Source: an uncultured Lachnoclostridium sp.
Lineage (GTDB): Bacteria; Bacillota; Clostridia; Lachnospirales; Lachnospiraceae
Assembly: GCA_948330435.1 (NCBI GenBank)
Contig: CAOJBY010000016.1
Coordinates: 1 to 64,000 of the forward strand
Direction of reading: 5' to 3'
Length of the DNA stretch: 64,000 bases
Every line of letters starts with the position of its first letter. Position 1 is the first letter of the stretch. A model generated the notes under the pieces. It searched no databases. It worked only from the letters and a program-made list of their open reading frames with translations, and was not told where the DNA came from. A program made the position numbers and the translations under genes. This document shows, piece after piece, positions 50,190-58,505 of this stretch.

Positions 50190-51221
50190 TTACCGCAGGG
50201 GGAGCATAACAGAAAAAGAGGAACCCTCTCCGGGCTTTGAAACTACTTTGATGTAGCCGCCCTGCCGCATGACAATCTCACGGGCCAGGTAAAGGCCTAT
50301 GCCTACGCCCGGCTGCTCATGTACTTCCTCCTCCCGGTAAAAACGCCGGAAAATGGATGCCTGGTTGCTTTCGGTAATACCCTTTCCCGTATCGGACACT
50401 TTGATTTCCACATACATTTCCCACTGGGTCACAAACACGGATATTTTTCCGCCTGCCGGTGTATACTTCACCCCATTATCCAGCAGATTGAACAGGGCTT
50501 CCGCCGTCCATTTGCTGTCATGGCACAGCCGCAGATCGTCCGGACACGCAACAGTCACGGAAATATCCTTTTTCTCCGCCCTGTAGACAATGCCGCTTAA
50601 CGCCAAAGCCACCGTATCGATCAGCAGGCCCTCTTTTTTCTCCAGCCGGATGGCTCCGGTTTCCAGCCGGGAGGTTTTCACCATAGCCTGAAAGAGGAAC
50701 TCCAGCTTGTCCGTCTGGCTTCGGATACCCTCCAGGAAATCCTGGCGTTCCTGCTCCGTGACCGGCTTTTTAAGCAGCGTGTCCGTCACCATTTTCAGAT
50801 TGCTCACAGGCGTTTTTACCTGATGGGAAATGTCTGATACTAGCATCTGAAGTTCCTGCCGTTCTGCGTCCACCCTGCATCTGTTCTCCTGCATAATGCC
50901 GTACAGCCGCAAAAGACGGTAATTGATGCGGGCAAAGAGCGTTTCCCTGTCCTGGGTCTGCACCGGTTCCTCATTGCCGCTTATCATGTGGTCCATGGTT
51001 CGGCACAGTTCTTCGGTAAACAAAGATAAGCGTCTGCCAAAGAGCCGTGTCAAAAGGTACAGCCAGGCTAAGGCACAAATGGTCAGCAGAATGCCGCCCA
51101 GAAATACCCACATTTCTCCGGTGATTGCAAAGAGGATGCAAGAGAGCGTCAGCATGGATCCTGCGGTGCCTGCTCCAAGCAGTAGAAACAGCCTTTTAAC
51201 GGAAATACCCTCCAACCTCAT
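50190..51221 (-). CDS. Sensor histidine kinase, intramembrane-sensing type
   Basis: The 343-residue kinase has two N-terminal helices (LFLLLGAGTAGSMLTLSCIL, and VFLGGILLTICALAWLYLL) with only a few residues between them. That is the layout of BceS-like kinases that listen to an ABC transporter. The H-box is LVSDISHQVKTPVSNL; the ATPase part has LFNLLDNGVKYT, DTGKGI and GVGIGLYLAREIV. ATG 51221 overlaps the regulator stop in ATGA. It follows the response regulator and precedes the ABC genes. Confidence 0.94.
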   Translation of the reverse strand: MRLEGISVKRLFLLLGAGTAGSMLTLSCILFAITGEMWVFLGGILLTICALAWLYLLTRLFGRRLSLFTEELCRTMDHMISGNEEPVQTQDRETLFARINYRLLRLYGIMQENRCRVDAERQELQMLVSDISHQVKTPVSNLKMVTDTLLKKPVTEQERQDFLEGIRSQTDKLEFLFQAMVKTSRLETGAIRLEKKEGLLIDTVALALSGIVYRAEKKDISVTVACPDDLRLCHDSKWTAEALFNLLDNGVKYTPAGGKISVFVTQWEMYVEIKVSDTGKGITESNQASIFRRFYREEEVHEQPGVGIGLYLAREIVMRQGGYIKVVSKPGEGSSFSVMLPLR

Positions 51222-51907
51222 TTTCTCTCTCCCCCTGTCCACTGATACCCGATTCCGTAAATCGTCTTAATGTACGTATCCCCCTCTGCTTCAATTTTGC
51301 TTCTTATGCGGCTGACGGAGGTGGTCAGGGTATGTTCATCCACAAAATTCTCCTCCGCATCCCACAGCTTTTCCAAAAGCCGCTGCCTTGTCAGAACCTG
51401 CCTGGAATTCTTGCAGAACAGATGCAGCATGCGAAATTCCATGGGGGAAAGTGTCAGCGGCTTCCCGTTCAGAGTAGCCCCGTACTCCGAAAAATTCAGA
51501 AACAATCTGCCGTCATCGTAAATATCCTTTGCCGGTCTATCGTGCTCCAGCATGGCGAACATGGCACGGATCTTCCGCAGCAGTGCCCCGATGGAAAAGG
51601 GCTTGGTGATGTAGTCCACTGCCCCCGCTTCGTAGCCCCTTATCTCGTCGCTCTCCTGATCATTGGCCGTCAAAAAGATAACCAACGTGTGGGGATGCTT
51701 ATGTTTTATAAGCCTGCACAGGTCATAGCCGCTGCCGTCCGGAAGATTGATGTCCAGCAATGCCATGTCGTATTCCCTCTGGGCCAGCAGACTGGCGGCA
51801 GTTTCGGCATTGAATGCGGATATGGTTTCATATCCCTCAGAAAGCAGGTTGTAGGTCAGTGTTTTATTTAAAAGATCATCATCCTCCACAAGAAGAATCT
51901 GTTTCAC
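51218..51907 (-). CDS. OmpR-family response regulator
   Basis: The 229-residue regulator has a receiver (ILLVEDDDLLNKT, Asp in MALLDINLPDGSG, Lys in DYITKPFS) and a winged helix (LTRQRLLEKLWDAE, VDEHTLTTSVSRIRSKI, IKTIYGIGYQW). The start is GTG at 51907, seven bases after AAGGAGG. The region upstream has no clear promoter pair. It is a paralogue of the regulator at 29168 and heads the second module. Confidence 0.95.
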   Translation of the reverse strand: MKQILLVEDDDLLNKTLTYNLLSEGYETISAFNAETAASLLAQREYDMALLDINLPDGSGYDLCRLIKHKHPHTLVIFLTANDQESDEIRGYEAGAVDYITKPFSIGALLRKIRAMFAMLEHDRPAKDIYDDGRLFLNFSEYGATLNGKPLTLSPMEFRMLHLFCKNSRQVLTRQRLLEKLWDAEENFVDEHTLTTSVSRIRSKIEAEGDTYIKTIYGIGYQWTGGERK

Positions 51908-52030
51908 GGTTCATCCTCCTTTGCGTTTTGTGTATCATATCTGCCCGGCGTGTATGGTTAAGCTCGTAAAGATGCTCCATTTGTCATGGGTTTACTCCTT
52001 TTATACCCATCTTAAGTGCTTTCCAAAAAT

Positions 52031-52957
52031 TCAAAAACTCTCTGTTTGAAGTACGTGAATATGTTTACATTCAATTCTAAGACACTCTATTTTTTTTAAT
52101 AACCTTTCCCTTTTTTCAGGCAATTCTTTCATATCACAATGAACATAAAAATACCAATTTGTTGTTTTCAATACACGCTTTCTGATTTCCTGAAAATAAG
52201 GCATATCTACCTTACCCAGAGAATGACCAAATATGTGAATTTCCGAAGCTCCCCCATATCTATTAAATGCAGATTCATTCATCCTTATTATATCTTTCGT
52301 ATCCTTAAAGGATGCCCTGTAAAAATTACATATTCCACGTGAAATTTCAGCACCATTTTTTTCTAATCTTTTACTTTTTTCATCAGCTTCTTTTTGATAT
52401 TTTTCAATAGCAGCCTTATTTCCATGCCCCATTATTACAAATCCCTCTTCCACCGAACCGTGTATATGGCAGACTTTGTTTATAGGAATATTATATACGT
52501 GTTCTAAAACATTCGTATAGTTAAAGGTTAAAAAATAATTATCTTTCTCAATGATTCTTTTAAAAACAGGTCGAATACCTGTTATGTCTATTGACTCAAC
52601 CCATTGCAAAACAGTTTCATTCAAATTGTTCATAAACTCGTAATATGGCTCAAAATGACACCTCAATGTTTCCTCAACATCATACATTTGTTCACCATCA
52701 TCTGTAACCATTTCACCTATTGCTGTTTCAGCCATTGCTTCAAAATCAGCTTCAAAATTATCCCCCAAACCCAAATTAGTTTCAAAATCCCGCCACCAAT
52801 AATCAGTAAATTCATTTAATCCATAGGCCTGTTCCATATCCATACAAAAGGAATCATTTTCAGAACTATTTTTTAAAAAAATACGATAATCAAGGTATTT
52901 TGTAGGTAAGTCATGTACCAAGTCAAACCCATTTCCAATAATAAATAAACGTTTCAT
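52031..52957 (-). CDS. AbiH-type abortive-infection protein
   Basis: The 308-residue protein starts MKRLFIIGNGFDLVHDLPTK, the diagnostic N-terminus of bacteriophage abortive-infection protein AbiH. Further family marks are FLTFNYTNVLEHVY, VCHIHGSVEEGFVIMGHGN and IHIFGHSLGKVDMPYF. The IGNGFD and FNYTN motifs resemble a nucleotide- or NAD-binding fold of the SIR2/AbiH group. AbiH proteins block phage growth in Lactococcus; the mechanism is unresolved. The gene is AT-richer than its neighbours and stands alone, consistent with acquisition by transfer. No partner toxin or antitoxin was seen. Confidence 0.88.
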   Translation of the reverse strand: MKRLFIIGNGFDLVHDLPTKYLDYRIFLKNSSENDSFCMDMEQAYGLNEFTDYWWRDFETNLGLGDNFEADFEAMAETAIGEMVTDDGEQMYDVEETLRCHFEPYYEFMNNLNETVLQWVESIDITGIRPVFKRIIEKDNYFLTFNYTNVLEHVYNIPINKVCHIHGSVEEGFVIMGHGNKAAIEKYQKEADEKSKRLEKNGAEISRGICNFYRASFKDTKDIIRMNESAFNRYGGASEIHIFGHSLGKVDMPYFQEIRKRVLKTTNWYFYVHCDMKELPEKRERLLKKIECLRIECKHIHVLQTESF

Positions 52958-53041
52958 GCTACCTCCTAATCGAATGTGCTTATTATAAATTCATCATTTA
53001 TCCAATATCAGCCTTTCCATATCAAGAATAAACGATATTTG

Positions 53042-53245
53042 TTACTCACTTTTATTCCGGATTGTATCAACAATCCAGCAGGTACATATTACGATTACAA
53101 TAACAACCAGGAATCCGGTATATCCCACGGCATTAATTGTTAAATCACCGCCAATAAAAGGGAAAAAGTTGAACATTGCACCTGCATACCATAAAATAAT
53201 AAACCCAACAATCAAACATATTGCATTTCTTTCAATATCTTTCAT
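53042..53245 (-). CDS. Small two-helix membrane protein (67 aa)
   Basis: Two hydrophobic helices (AICLIVGFIILWYAGAMF and VGYTGFLVVIVIVICTCWIV) are joined by a short polar loop, with charged ends MKDIERN and DTIRNKSE. No family is recognised. The ATG has AAAGGAG upstream. It lies 31 bases downstream of the DUF3788 gene and may be read with it. Confidence 0.65.
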   Translation of the reverse strand: MKDIERNAICLIVGFIILWYAGAMFNFFPFIGGDLTINAVGYTGFLVVIVIVICTCWIVDTIRNKSE

Positions 53246-53276
53246 AGTGCTCCTTTACTTCAAAGTAAACAATCAT

Positions 53277-53696
53277 TTATGCTCTTCTGCGAATATCAAT
53301 AAGGCGAAATACAGCCGAATACATTTCGTTGTTATCTTCCAAATCGATCATCAGCCACTTTTGCCCGTTTCCTGTTTTTGTCTGACTGTATATATCTCTT
53401 AATTCCGGCGTGCATTCCTGCAAAAGGGCTTCAACGGCTTCTTTTTCTTTTTGTCCAACAACAACCAATACGGTAAAATAATTTTCCCGGGGATATATGG
53501 TGCAAAGGGTTTTTCCGGACTTTTTAAACTTCACATTCCAGCCATATTCCCAACTGCAGGAACTAAACTCTATCTTTTCGTTACAATTGTACTTTGTTTT
53601 CATTTCTTTGCAAAACTGTACAAACACGAAATTGCTGACGTATGCTCCAATCTCCTCTAACGTGGGGCAATACCCTTTCTCCTGTATATCAATCAT
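53277..53696 (-). CDS. DUF3788-family protein
   Basis: The 139-residue protein begins MIDIQEKGYCPTLEEIGAYV and contains the core strand pattern WEYGWNVKFKKSGKTLCTIY and YFTVLVVVGQKEKEAVEAL, followed by RDIYSQTKTGNGQKWLMIDL, a match to DUF3788. The fold looks like a small DUF1801/YdhG-type domain; function unknown. GGAGGAG precedes the ATG. It lies in the accessory stretch beside AbiH. Confidence 0.82.
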   Translation of the reverse strand: MIDIQEKGYCPTLEEIGAYVSNFVFVQFCKEMKTKYNCNEKIEFSSCSWEYGWNVKFKKSGKTLCTIYPRENYFTVLVVVGQKEKEAVEALLQECTPELRDIYSQTKTGNGQKWLMIDLEDNNEMYSAVFRLIDIRRRA

Positions 53697-53749
53697 ATGT
53701 TCACTCCTCCTATTCCAAAGCTGCTACGCAACAGTACTAAAGGGTAAAG

Positions 53750-54586
53750 TCACTTTGACACGCATGTAATGAGAGAAACTTCTTCAACCAGTTCTTCGAT
53801 CAGCCGATTCACCCTCTCCGGCTTATCGGTATTGGAATTATGTCCTGCATCTTTTATCCATTCCAGGGGGATCCCGGTGCTTTTGTGCCATGCCTTATTG
53901 TAGCGGATGCAGGAGCCGGCATGATCTTTCTCGCCGCAGATCAGCAGTGCCGGACATTTGATCTCATAGGGCAGATCCATTTCCATTGCATTTGCAAGAA
54001 TCCGGAAACCGTGACCGGCTATCCTGGAATACCGCTTTTTATCTCCATCGTATCCCATCATCATCTCATACATGAGCTTTCTTCCGTATTCCGATACCGC
54101 AACTCCCTTTGTGCCGGACTTCAGCAGAGATTTCCAGGGGTAATACAGGTACACGGGTTCCATCCTTTTCAGCAGCCAGAGTTCTATCCCTGTTACATAC
54201 TTTCTCTGCAACGGAGCCGAATCAATGGATACAAATCCTTTCAGGCTCTCCGGGTATAATTGAGCATAGGCCTGCCCCACATAACCGCCCATGGACTGCC
54301 CTGCGATCACGGGCTTTGTTATCTTTTCCTGCTCAAAGATCCCGTTCAGCCACTTTGCCTTATCCATCAGATCGAAATCAAATTGAAAGGGCCATGAAGC
54401 TCCGTGACCGGGCGGATCCCACACAAGAACATTATACCGGTTTTTAAAATATTCTATTTGCTTCTCGAACAATCTGTGGTCCGCCGTCAATCCCGGCAGA
54501 AAAGCCAGAGTTGCAATATCAGTGGCAGTCCCATGTACCCAATAATGGATGGTTCCTGACGGTGTTGCGTATGTTTTTTCCTGCAT
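53750..54586 (-). CDS. Alpha/beta hydrolase
   Basis: The 278-residue hydrolase has the oxyanion segment LAFLPGLTADHRLFEKQIEYF, the strand WDPPGHGASWPF, the nucleophile elbow AGQSMGGYVGQAYA (Ser in GQSMGG) and a late histidine in DAGHNSNTDKPE; the acid is likely in ICGEKDHAGS. It resembles small esterase/hydrolase proteins of unknown substrate. The start follows AAAGGAGAG. It is a single gene. Confidence 0.92.
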   Translation of the reverse strand: MQEKTYATPSGTIHYWVHGTATDIATLAFLPGLTADHRLFEKQIEYFKNRYNVLVWDPPGHGASWPFQFDFDLMDKAKWLNGIFEQEKITKPVIAGQSMGGYVGQAYAQLYPESLKGFVSIDSAPLQRKYVTGIELWLLKRMEPVYLYYPWKSLLKSGTKGVAVSEYGRKLMYEMMMGYDGDKKRYSRIAGHGFRILANAMEMDLPYEIKCPALLICGEKDHAGSCIRYNKAWHKSTGIPLEWIKDAGHNSNTDKPERVNRLIEELVEEVSLITCVSK

Positions 54587-54628
54587 TTGTTCTCTCCTTT
54601 AGTTCGAAAACCATTGCAAATCCAAGCA

Positions 54629-54928
54629 TCAAATTGCTTTAAATACGATCTCCAAGAAAACTGTTATAATGCAAATTACTAAAAATAGGATTATGATAGA
54701 GGTCGTTTCGATTGATACAAAATTCCGGAGCAGCATGAACGCCCCGATTAACAAGACTCCGCCGCCCTCAATTCGACAATGCAGTCCTATCTTTTTAACC
54801 CCATGATATTCCTTTTTAAAAGGAATCCGGCCCTTTATCAAGCTAAACAAGCCATAAAAAATAAAAAAAATGCCAATTATGCTTTGAGCAATCAAATTTG
54901 TCACCTCTCTTATAAATTCCATTGTCAT
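54629..54928 (-). CDS. Small membrane protein (99 aa)
   Basis: Two or three helices are predicted: NLIAQSIIGIFFIFYGLFSLI, GGGVLLIGAFMLLRNF and SIIILFLVICIITVFLEIVF. No family is recognised. The frame is open to 54982, but a TATACT -10 lies at that end, so transcription probably starts inside the longer frame and ATG 54928 (or 54922) is preferred. Neither start has a strong ribosome site. Confidence 0.6.
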   Translation of the reverse strand: MTMEFIREVTNLIAQSIIGIFFIFYGLFSLIKGRIPFKKEYHGVKKIGLHCRIEGGGVLLIGAFMLLRNFVSIETTSIIILFLVICIITVFLEIVFKAI

Positions 54929-55209
54929 TCCATGATTTTTACCCTCAATGTACAAGGGCAAGAAAACAAAATCACATAACACAGTATAGCATAAAATACA
55001 GGGAAATTGGGAAACGGATTGAAATACTTTCCATATAAAAGAATGGAGCTGCCAGGAAATAAGACAGCTATAGCCGGTGTCTTATCTCCTGGCAGCCCAT
55101 TTTCACTTGATTTGCACAAGCTCTATTCCCTCATCTTTTCCAAGATTCCGTGAATATTTGATTCTGTTATTTCCCCCTTTTACATCCAAAGTGTTTTAAA
55201 TATATTCTT

Positions 55210-56086
55210 TTATCCTGCCCCAATCAATACTTTTTTTCCGCAGAATGCAAAGCCATGATAAAAACGTTCCGGCTCCGCCCCGGAGGGGTGCTTTCCTGTA
55301 TCAAAATAGCTGAAAGTTGCAAGTGTCACCTGGTTCATATAGGCATTCATAGCTCTCGGATCGGCTTTCCTATTAAGCTGTTGGAACTGGAGTTCGCCCA
55401 ATAGACGCCTAATCTCTTTGTATCAAGATAGTTTAGTATCGACCAGGGATTGTAGATATCCGTACGGTTTCCAAAAGTAAATCCGTCATACCATCTCTTT
55501 ACCTCCTGCTTTCGATCCGGCATCTCAAACTCTTCCAGTGCTGCAAAGACTTCTTCCTCTGTAAAGCCAAAGCTGTCACTGTAATCTTCGGAAGTTGTAG
55601 TTACCACTTTTAGATTATTCAAATCCGAAAAAATGGACTCTCTGCTCACTCTGGTGACACCCGATAAAGCGGGGTGTGCTATACCTGTCATAAAAGCCCG
55701 TTCCAGATAAGGATTCGTTTTAAAGGTGGCATTAAAAAGACTTCTTGTAAATGCCGTGAGTTCTTCCCAGTATCCGTCCACATAAGCCTCCTGCATAGGA
55801 GTGTCGTATTCATCCAATAAAATGATTACATTTTTACCATAATAACGGGACAGATACAGGGATAACTGATACAAGGACAATGTAGCTGTCACATCATCCA
55901 TATCCACAGACACCGAATCAAAAAATCTTTTTTCTTTCTCATTCAGCAAATTTCCCTCCAACAAATAATCATGCTGGGAATAAAGATTTGAAAATATCTG
56001 GCAGACGATGTTTTATCTATATAAAAGTATTTTTCTCTTCGAATGGTTTCATAATTCTGGCATCCGATGCTTATGGTTCTTGCCAT
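55210..56086 (-). pseudogene. Degraded AAA-ATPase/PD-(D/E)XK nuclease-family gene
   Basis: The start MARTISIGCQNYETIRREKY (ATG 56086) is the standard N-terminus of this large Lachnospiraceae family. After YFYIDKTSS the Walker A region is missing and the frame shifts. The middle resumes as QIFSNLYSQHDYLLEGNLLN, with Walker B NVIILLDEYDTP, to YWANSSSN. A second deletion and frameshift leads to NAYMNQVTLATFSYFDTGK, and after ERFYHGF a third deletion joins the normal C-terminal end AFCGKKVLIG. At least three separate losses mean it cannot make the enzyme. A promoter upstream (56172-56200) is still intact. Confidence 0.88.
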
Positions 56087-56171
56087 GTACAGCCCTCCCC
56101 CTATCTTTTTTGTAACTGATCCGTACTTTTACAGTTACCCTTTCCAATACGTCTTTACATGACCTGCCTAA

Positions 56172-56200
56172 AGTATAACGAGTTTTCACCTGTTTTACAA
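56172..56200 (-). promoter_or_regulatory. Promoter of the degraded AAA-ATPase gene
   Basis: TTGTAA (plus 56195-56200) and TATACT (plus 56172-56177) with 17 bases between. The surrounding sequence, including TATACTT-x-AGG after the -10 and GTGAAAAC in the spacer, resembles that at 57294-57322. Confidence 0.65.
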
Positions 56201-56210
56201 TCCATTCTCC

Positions 56211-57266
56211 CTAAGAAATCACAAAGCATTCCGCAATTGCAATGATAAACATAATAAGCCACAGCCATTTCTTATAACGGTAGATTCTTCCCCCGCCAAA
56301 TATCTCAAAGGGATAAAACGGGATCATCATAAAAATCAAAAAGGGAGATGCCAGCCGTCCCAGGGCCTGGCAGTAGGGACCCGGCAGCAGGGCCGTCCAC
56401 GGCAAAAGTGCGAACAGGAACCACTTGATGATCTCCGGTATGGCCAGTCTTTTTCGAAAATCATCGGTATTTTCGTAATGTTCCGGATACCAGTTTGCAT
56501 TCATGAAAAAGACATTGCCAAAGAAGCCAAGGACAGGCAAAAGGAAGCTTCCGCCCTGATTAAAGCGGAATTTCCCTCCATTTCCACTGATAAGCTTTCC
56601 CAGATAACGGCTTCCGATAAACAGGGCCAATAGGCTGCCGTAGGCCAGAAAATTCCATAAAAAACCCCCGGCATCTCTGTGATGCCATCTGCTCCACAGG
56701 GGAAAAAGCAGCAAAAGATTCAGAAAAAAGTAGAAAAAGAGCTGTAAAGGGGCATTTACTTTCTCTTCCACCGTATTTTCCCGATTGCACATATAAAAAT
56801 CCATGCCAACGGCAATCAAATAGGGCGTGAACAGGTAATGCTTCAAAAATCCCGTGACTCCAATCTCCTTTATGATGCGGTACACGCTGACTCTCCGAAA
56901 GCCGTTGTCCCAAAAGGGCTTCCAGGAACCTGCATTGTCATCCTTAACAAGTGCGGTCAGCACTTGATAGTTCTGCTCCCATAAGGCTTCAAAGGTTTTT
57001 GTATAGAGCTTTTTCCCGATCCCCAGTCCCTGATAGTCCGGATCCACAAAGGCTTCATCTATATAGGCTATCCGCTTTTTATGGGCATTGAACTCTTTAT
57101 ACAGGATGCCGCCCACAAGCTTTCCCTCATATTCCGCTGCCATTGCCCTCTTTGGCCTGCCGACAAAGAGAGCTTCCACAAATTGAAACGCCCTCTTTCC
57201 GATTCGCTGTATCTCTTTTTGCTCGCCGTCCCTCATGGGTCTTATTGTAACTTTCGAAAGGTCCAT
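56211..57266 (-). CDS. GNAT acetyltransferase fused to a membrane domain
   Basis: Residues 1 to about 140 are a GNAT domain: MDLSKVTIRPMRDGEQKEI, then DEAFVDPDYQGLGIGKKLYT with the acetyl-CoA loop (Q-x-x-G-x-G/A), and FWDNGFRRVSVYRI. From about residue 175 the protein has several hydrophobic helices (LQLFFYFFLNLLLLFPLW, FLAYGSLLALFIGSRYL, SFLLPVLGFFGNVFFM, WLWLIMFIIAIAECF) to residue 351. Substrate and role of the membrane part are unknown. A TTGTAA-N17-TATACT promoter lies upstream. The ATG has a GGAAAAGAG site. Confidence 0.85.
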   Translation of the reverse strand: MDLSKVTIRPMRDGEQKEIQRIGKRAFQFVEALFVGRPKRAMAAEYEGKLVGGILYKEFNAHKKRIAYIDEAFVDPDYQGLGIGKKLYTKTFEALWEQNYQVLTALVKDDNAGSWKPFWDNGFRRVSVYRIIKEIGVTGFLKHYLFTPYLIAVGMDFYMCNRENTVEEKVNAPLQLFFYFFLNLLLLFPLWSRWHHRDAGGFLWNFLAYGSLLALFIGSRYLGKLISGNGGKFRFNQGGSFLLPVLGFFGNVFFMNANWYPEHYENTDDFRKRLAIPEIIKWFLFALLPWTALLPGPYCQALGRLASPFLIFMMIPFYPFEIFGGGRIYRYKKWLWLIMFIIAIAECFVIS

Positions 57267-57293
57267 TCTCTTTTCCTGCTTCTTTTTTCCTTA

Positions 57294-57322
57294 AGTATAG
57301 CGGACTTTCAAGCACTTTACAA
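57294..57322 (-). promoter_or_regulatory. Promoter of the GNAT-membrane gene
   Basis: TTGTAA (plus 57317-57322) and TATACT (plus 57294-57299), 17-base spacer, on the minus strand. The sequence is similar to the promoter at 56172-56200. Confidence 0.7.
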
Positions 57323-57412
57323 TGATTACTTGCCGATAGGGCTTGCCAGAGGAAAACTGCGGCGGTTCAGACAGGCGGCAGAGTGGGCAGGCGGGGGCGG
57401 CGAAAAAAATCA

Positions 57413-57465
57413 TTGACAACTATATCGAGATTCGATATAATATAGTTCGTACCTCGATATATCGA
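57413..57465 (+). promoter_or_regulatory. padR promoter overlapped by two palindromic operators
   Basis: TTGACA (57413-57418) and TATAAT (57436-57441) with a 17-base spacer form a consensus promoter. A perfect 8-3-8 palindrome TATATCGA-GAT-TCGATATA (57421-57439) covers the spacer and -10, and a second palindrome TCGATATATCGA lies at 57454-57465. Both share the half-site TCGATAT. Binding by the PadR protein would block polymerase, giving auto-repression. Confidence 0.85.
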
Positions 57466-57473
57466 AGTAGGAT

Positions 57474-57530
57474 ATTAATCCATATCGGAAATATACACAA
57501 CAATTTTCGATACAGACCACTGGTAAGGAG
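57474..57530. repeat. Palindromic repeat, family 2, short form
   Basis: CATATCGGAAAT and ATTTTCGATACAG are imperfect inverted arms. The right part, TTTTCGATACAGACCACTGGTAA, matches the end of the 168-bp palindrome at 62613-62781, and it runs into the padR ribosome site AAGGAG. It looks like an internally deleted copy. Confidence 0.65.
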
Positions 57531-57535
57531 TACTT

Positions 57536-57859
57536 ATGGACAGCAGAATTAGACGAATCTACGTCCCCATGACAGAAAGCGGATTTTATATTTTATTTTG
57601 TCTTAAGCAGTCGCAGCATGGCTATGGAATCAACCAGCAGGTCCGGAAAATGACAGGAGGTGCCCTGACCATCAGTGCGGGCACCATGTACGGGACCCTG
57701 GCGAAAATGGAAAAGGACGGGCTGATTGCTTTTGTGAGGGAGGAAGAAAAACGAAAACTGTATCAGATCACCGAGCTTGGCCGGGAGATCTTAAACCTTG
57801 AACTTCACCGTATTGAACGCCTGTATAAAAACAGCAAAGGAGAGAATGTAAATGAATGA
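57536..57859 (+). CDS. PadR-family transcriptional regulator
   Basis: The 107-residue winged-helix protein shows ESGFYILFCLKQSQHGYGI, the recognition region SAGTMYGTLAKMEKDGLI and the wing EEEKRKLYQITELGREI, characteristic of PadR. Such regulators repress their own operon and respond to drugs or cell-envelope stress. The gene overlaps the DUF2812 gene by eight bases. Two TCGATAT palindromes over its promoter are the probable binding sites. ATG 57536 follows AAGGAG. Confidence 0.93.
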   Translation: MDSRIRRIYVPMTESGFYILFCLKQSQHGYGINQQVRKMTGGALTISAGTMYGTLAKMEKDGLIAFVREEEKRKLYQITELGREILNLELHRIERLYKNSKGENVNE

Positions 57860-58394
57860 TCAAAAGACCCTTATACGCTTTTTTACCATTTCCGATTATG
57901 AAGACGAAGAAATCTGGCTTCGCAGTCAGCATCAGCAGGGCTGGAAGCTGGTGAAAATGATTGTGCCCTGCTTCTATATTTTCGAGAGCTGTACCCCGCA
58001 GGATGTGGTTTACCGGCTTGATTATAAAAATAATACGGAAAACAGGGATTATTTTCAGATCTTTCAGGACTATGGCTGGGAATATTTCGCACGCTGCATG
58101 GGATGGCTCTACTTCCGCAGGCCCGTGTCCGAGACAGATACCAGGCAGGATGAAGAGATTTTCTCTGATAACAGTTCTCGTATGGATATGGTCAATCACG
58201 TTATAAAGACCCGTATGCTGCCGCTGATATGCATCTTTTTTTGCTGTCTGCTCCCTAATTTTATCAACAGCGTGGAGCAGGACGGACCTTTTCCGGATAT
58301 CATTACCATTATCTTTTCCATCCTGCTGGTCATATATCTTTACTTATTTATTCATTGCGGTTTAAAACTTCGGGAAATGAAGCAGAAATATTAA
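57852..58394 (+). CDS. DUF2812 membrane protein
   Basis: The 180-residue protein has an N-terminal soluble DUF2812 region (FFTISDYEDEEIWLRSQHQQGWKL and DVVYRLDYKNN, WEYFARCMGWLYFRR) and two C-terminal helices (MLPLICIFFCCLLPNFI and IITIIFSILLVIYLYLFI). DUF2812 genes are usually paired with PadR regulators; the protein may sense or transmit envelope stress. It has a GGAGAG site within the end of padR. Confidence 0.9.
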   Translation: MNDQKTLIRFFTISDYEDEEIWLRSQHQQGWKLVKMIVPCFYIFESCTPQDVVYRLDYKNNTENRDYFQIFQDYGWEYFARCMGWLYFRRPVSETDTRQDEEIFSDNSSRMDMVNHVIKTRMLPLICIFFCCLLPNFINSVEQDGPFPDIITIIFSILLVIYLYLFIHCGLKLREMKQKY

Positions 58395-58505
58395 GTAAAA
58401 AGACATTTTATCACGCACATGGAATGGCCAAAAGCAACAATAACCCGAATTTCATAATGTATACCAAAACTAATAACAATTCTAAACGAAAAGGAGAATA
58501 ACCAC

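Noticed and set aside
51945..51990. Nine-codon frame (MTNGASLRA) with GGAG site in the leader of the second response regulator
   Set aside because: It could be a mini-leader, but it has no codon bias, no following hairpin and no clear promoter; too short to support.
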